Shown here in pieces: positions 61,050 through 64,000 of a stretch of DNA of 64,000 nt. The number at the start of each line of letters is the position of its first letter. Within the stretch, counting starts at the first letter, position 1. The stretch is from positions 1-64,000 of the forward strand of contig JANFNE010000055.1 in the NCBI GenBank assembly GCA_024867545.1. The letters run 5' to 3'. A program made the translations under genes and the position numbers. The notes under the pieces were generated by a model, which was not told the origin of the DNA, did not search any database, and saw only the letters and a list, made by a program, of their open reading frames with translations. Source of the DNA: Phytopythium helicoides. Taxonomy: Eukaryota; Oomycota; Peronosporomycetes; Pythiales; Pythiaceae.

Positions 61050-61066
61050 GCAAAAGCGAAAGTGAG
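61050..61066 (-). promoter_or_regulatory. Inr-like motif of the 61007 gene
   Basis: On the minus strand it reads CTCACTTTCGCTTTTGC, 43-59 bp before the ATG; it shares CTCACTTTCG with the propeller and GH7 genes. Confidence 0.6.
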
Positions 61067-61533
61067 ATCGCAGCGGGAAATGGCAACGACGCGCGCGGAC
61101 GCAAGGGTGCCTGCAGCTGCGCCGATTTTTTAGTCGTGTGACGTAGCATAGATCATGCAGCAGTTCTGCCTCCAAGTAGTCTACATATATACACATTATT
61201 TTATACTTTCAACTCATTCTCAAAGTTCACTATAACTCAATACTCACGAATTTTGGATTGATTAAACCTAGATTCACTAATTATGAAAGGTTATAAGAGC
61301 CCCGCGTTCCGCCGCCGACGAGTCCATCATGACATGGGTACAGAACCTGCGGCCCTGATTCAACCCGCAGCCGTCGGGATCTGCGTACTGTATGCGGCTC
61401 TCGCTGCTGAGAGGGACCCACTCGTGACACTTGTGCTTCAGCTCTGCCGCGAGACCGAGTCTGTGATCGCGACGTTGAAGGTTCACTTTCACTTCGGTCT
61501 CCACCCATTCACACCCACAACAGAAGAAGAACC
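61067..61533. other. Divergent intergenic region
   Basis: Between the intact module gene and its decayed neighbour; TTCACTTTCACTTCGG near 61482 is a likely relic promoter for the latter. Confidence 0.5.
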
Positions 61534-62240
61534 ATGGCGCTCACTGCTCCTCAGCTGTGCATCCTAGCTGCAGTTGCGACTATCGTTGCCGGTCGCGCAG
61601 AATCCAGCCGAGTTGGTGCTCGCAAGGGCGTTTTCAGCACCGAAAGCGACGCGTAGGAGAATGAACAATCGGCAGGGTACCGCAGGTATTTACGTCGACT
61701 TGTGCGTTGTCGACCCGTGCGCAAGCGAAAGTGTGGATCCGGTCTCCAGCCTCTTCGCGGAGCACCCGGACTGCGTGGTCTCGGTGATGCCGTACATCAA
61801 CTAGTCGCGGAAGGTTGTGGTGTGGCTTTAAGTGCGTGAGCAGCTCAGCAGCGACAGCGGCAGTGATGCAGGATACATCGCCACAGCGAGCACGAAGGAC
61901 GAGACCAGCGAGATCGACGACGTCTACACCACTTACAGCACTGGGTCGTGCGCTAATACCACGAGTTGCTCGGACGCCTGCCTCTCTGACTTCGCTTAAC
62001 CTTACCTCCCGGATTGCGTGAGCTCGGAAGGCAACACCAACAACAACCTTTACATTTTTGATAGCTGGATCAGCCTCTGCGAAGTGGACGAGACCGAGCC
62101 AGGCTCGGGAGACTCAGACAGCGACGACAACGTGGACGAGCGTGTGGCTCTGTTTCGTCGCAGACTTCTGAAAATTGGCGCAGGTAGATTTGCTTTTTGC
62201 TCTTTTGGTTTCTTGACGCGTGGGTTGGAATCCTGATTGG
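61534..62240 (+). pseudogene. Decayed two-module six-Cys gene
   Basis: A signal peptide remains (MALTAPQLCILAAVATIVAG, close to that of the 61007 gene), but a TAG stops the frame near 61655. In another frame CVVDPCASES then EHPDC preserves module 1, with the fourth cysteine changed to Ser. Module 2 (SCANTTSCSDAC...YLPDCVSSEGN) is interrupted by a TAA after LSDFA near 61997. An acidic tail (EPGSGDSDSDDNVDE) follows. Multiple independent lesions make this a genuine pseudogene. Confidence 0.8.
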
Positions 62241-63719
62241 GGCGAATGATCGCGCGATGAAGCCTCATGACGGCAGGAAAACTGGATTGCTTCGATTGCA
62301 GCAGCTGCATGTTAGCTCGAGTGGATACGCTTTGCAACAAGCTAGCATCCACCACGAGCGATATATTTATGATATCCGGTGACCATGTTGCGAGTCGATA
62401 CAGCAGAAGGCCAACCTCTCTATCATGAGACTGGGATTATCACAGCCAACGCTGGTCGCTTTCTTCAGCTGAACAAACCAAAGATGAAAAGCATGGTCGT
62501 CACAGTTCTCCATTTACTGTTGCACCTGTCGTGTCATCTCCTCACGATGACGTAGCTGGGTGCATTGGCAGCATCCGCTACGACGGAAGCAGCAAGTGTT
62601 CCAGAATCACAGCTTGAACGGGCGAACAGGATATTGAGTGACCTTCCGGTGCCAAGTTGGCACTGCCAACCAATATTCCTCCGGAGTATTATACATCGGG
62701 AGATCCCGAGAGCTACAACGTCATGACGTTGACGGCTACACCGCCGCTAATCCACCCGTCATCAACAAGTGTAGAGGAGATTATTCGTTCGAGTGGGGAC
62801 AGTAGAAGCCAGCTGCAGTCCGCACAGCCGCGATTCGTTTAGCGTACAGCTGCTTACCACCTTCATCCGCTAATCCAACCAGCTCACCAGGGTTTGCACT
62901 TGCTCGTTGATTTCATTCGCGCGACATGGCCGCCAAGCGCCACTAAGCCATAATTTGAGGTGGAGTTCGCCACATTGAGCCGCTGAGGGACCGCCGACGC
63001 TCGGACACCGCGCTGCGCTGCCGCGGCTCTCTGCCGATCACGCGCTTTTTGGCGTCGGTGACTTCTCAGTCGTTTACTGCACCGTGTCGTAGCGTTGAGG
63101 GTTCCGCATCATCACCGACGCGCCTTTGCATCCATGTTAGAGAGCCGCGCGGGCGCTCGCGACGCCCACGAGCAGCTCTCCGAGGCGATCAGTAGCTTCA
63201 ACGAAGCTGCTGACTCAAAGGCGGGCGAGCCAAATCCCTCAGTGGACTCCTAACCAAAATTCGGTGGATGACGGCAAACACGTATGGAAGGATCTCAAAT
63301 ATACTGAATTACGGTAGTGGTAGAGTCGCCATTTCGCCAGCTGGGACGCACGATCCCAGCCTTTTCGGTTCACTCGGTTTCAGTATACGACGCTCGTGTT
63401 TGCTGTTTGAACTTTGGCCGTCGAGAGTATACAGTCCTCAAGTCAAACCAGTTCAGCGCGAGTAGTCAGTACATTTGCGCCAAGCTCCCGCGCGGCAGCC
63501 ACACGCTCGCGTCGCCCGTGGCAGCTGGCGATTGCCGCTCCACCGCGCTCATCTCTTGGTAATTGAATCGCACGTCGTTCCTCTCCTACGGATGGCCACT
63601 CTGCCGCCAAGAGCTACGTTCGCGACGACTCATCAGGTCTCAGCAGCGAGTCGTTCCCCTCGGTCTCAGCAGCATCGCATTCCCCGTTTTGGCCCCGAGA
63701 GCGCACATCCAGCACCAGC
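62241..63719. other. No convincing gene; one small ORF
   Basis: A 39-codon plus-strand ORF at 63134-63253 (MLESRAGARDAHEQLSEAIS) could be a gene fragment, as its helical character resembles a coiled coil. Otherwise no family signature. Confidence 0.4.
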
Positions 63720-64000
63720 ATGCGACTCCAGCGCCTCTTCCTCGTGGCTGCGGCCGCCGCGGCAGCCGTCTCGACTGTCGCCGCCGACGGCTGTCGCGTC
63801 AAGACCCGCGCGCCGGCCGTGTCGCCGTCCTCGTCGGACGCGTCGGACGCCGACACGACGCCCGTGGCCACCACGGCCGCTCCTGCCTCCACTGAAGCGT
63901 CGACCGAAGGCGAGGGCGACTACACTGACGACTCGTACGAGTTCGACGACGACTCGGAAAGCACTGATGACGACACCGACACGAGCGTCGATGGAGAGGC
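63720..64000 (+). CDS. Propeller-family secreted protein, 5' part (runs off window)
   Basis: The ATG at 63720 opens MRLQRLFLVAAAAAAAVSTV, the family's signal peptide. Then come ADGCRVKTRAPAV and an acidic Ser/Thr/Asp stalk (GEGDYTDDSYEFDDDSESTD). The stalk is most like that of the 46487 gene. The folded domain, if present, lies beyond base 64000. Confidence 0.75.
   Translation, partial: MRLQRLFLVAAAAAAAVSTVAADGCRVKTRAPAVSPSSSDASDADTTPVATTAAPASTEASTEGEGDYTDDSYEFDDDSESTDDDTDTSVDGE

Noticed and set aside
1..64000. LTR retrotransposons, rRNA, organelle insertions
   Set aside because: No reverse transcriptase, integrase, protease or rRNA signature was seen on either strand.

Overview
The window is a chromosome end from an oomycete, most likely a Peronosporales/Pythiales water mould. 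Four things support this: about 246 bp of CCCTAAA telomere repeat at base 1; a textbook elicitin with exact 23-23-4-14-23 cysteine spacing; two GH7 cellobiohydrolases; and a recurring upstream motif close to CTCACTTTCGAATTC, which resembles the oomycete Inr/FPR core promoter. Introns are rare and very short (52, 65, 65 and 69 bp where they can be resolved).

Layout. 1-4.0 kb: telomere, then two tandem 1.7 kb subtelomeric units bounded by interstitial telomere repeats, each ending in a large hairpin (57-bp perfect arms in the inner copy). 4-10.5 kb: gene-poor, with one small two-exon gene of unknown function and a decayed 2OG-oxygenase-like gene. 10.6-13.4 kb: an apparently intact Mutator-like element (FAR1-MULE-SWIM transposase, 116-bp terminal inverted repeats) lying next to a relic of another MULE. 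14-24 kb: secreted proteins (elicitin, an unknown 8-Cys protein, two GH7 enzymes) and a WW/coiled-coil/zinc-ribbon gene. 25-40 kb: a core-like block holding a 7TM protein, a B12D/NDUFA4-like subunit, an intact Fanzor (eukaryotic TnpB-like RNA-guided nuclease), a polytopic membrane protein with a decayed paralogue beside it, tubulin cofactor E, a glycosyltransferase-like membrane protein and a PPR protein.

41-64 kb is an accessory block built from two intermixed secreted families. Family 1 has one to three copies of a six-cysteine module, C-x19/22-C-x4-C-x3-C-x13-C-x18-C, with LPDC and DGxNY signatures. It occurs at eight loci, some GPI-anchored and several broken. I do not recognise it; its arrangement partly resembles a rearranged elicitin. 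Family 2 pairs a signal peptide and a mucin-like or acidic stalk with a predicted beta-propeller ending in RFSGC. It has full-length members, members with the propeller excised and a longer Thr/Pro stalk, a remnant, and one running off the window end. An inverted duplication of about 1.7 kb and a 0.29 kb repeated 3' flank record how the block grew.

The two families look like cell-surface or secreted proteins diversifying by duplication, domain loss and repeat expansion in a dynamic region. Several conserved genes (TBCE, PPR, the WW gene, GH7 copy 2, a propeller gene) carry single- or double-base frameshifts. Some are probably assembly indels rather than true pseudogenes, so intact or broken calls for them are provisional. 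All calls come from reading the sequence; no database search was run.
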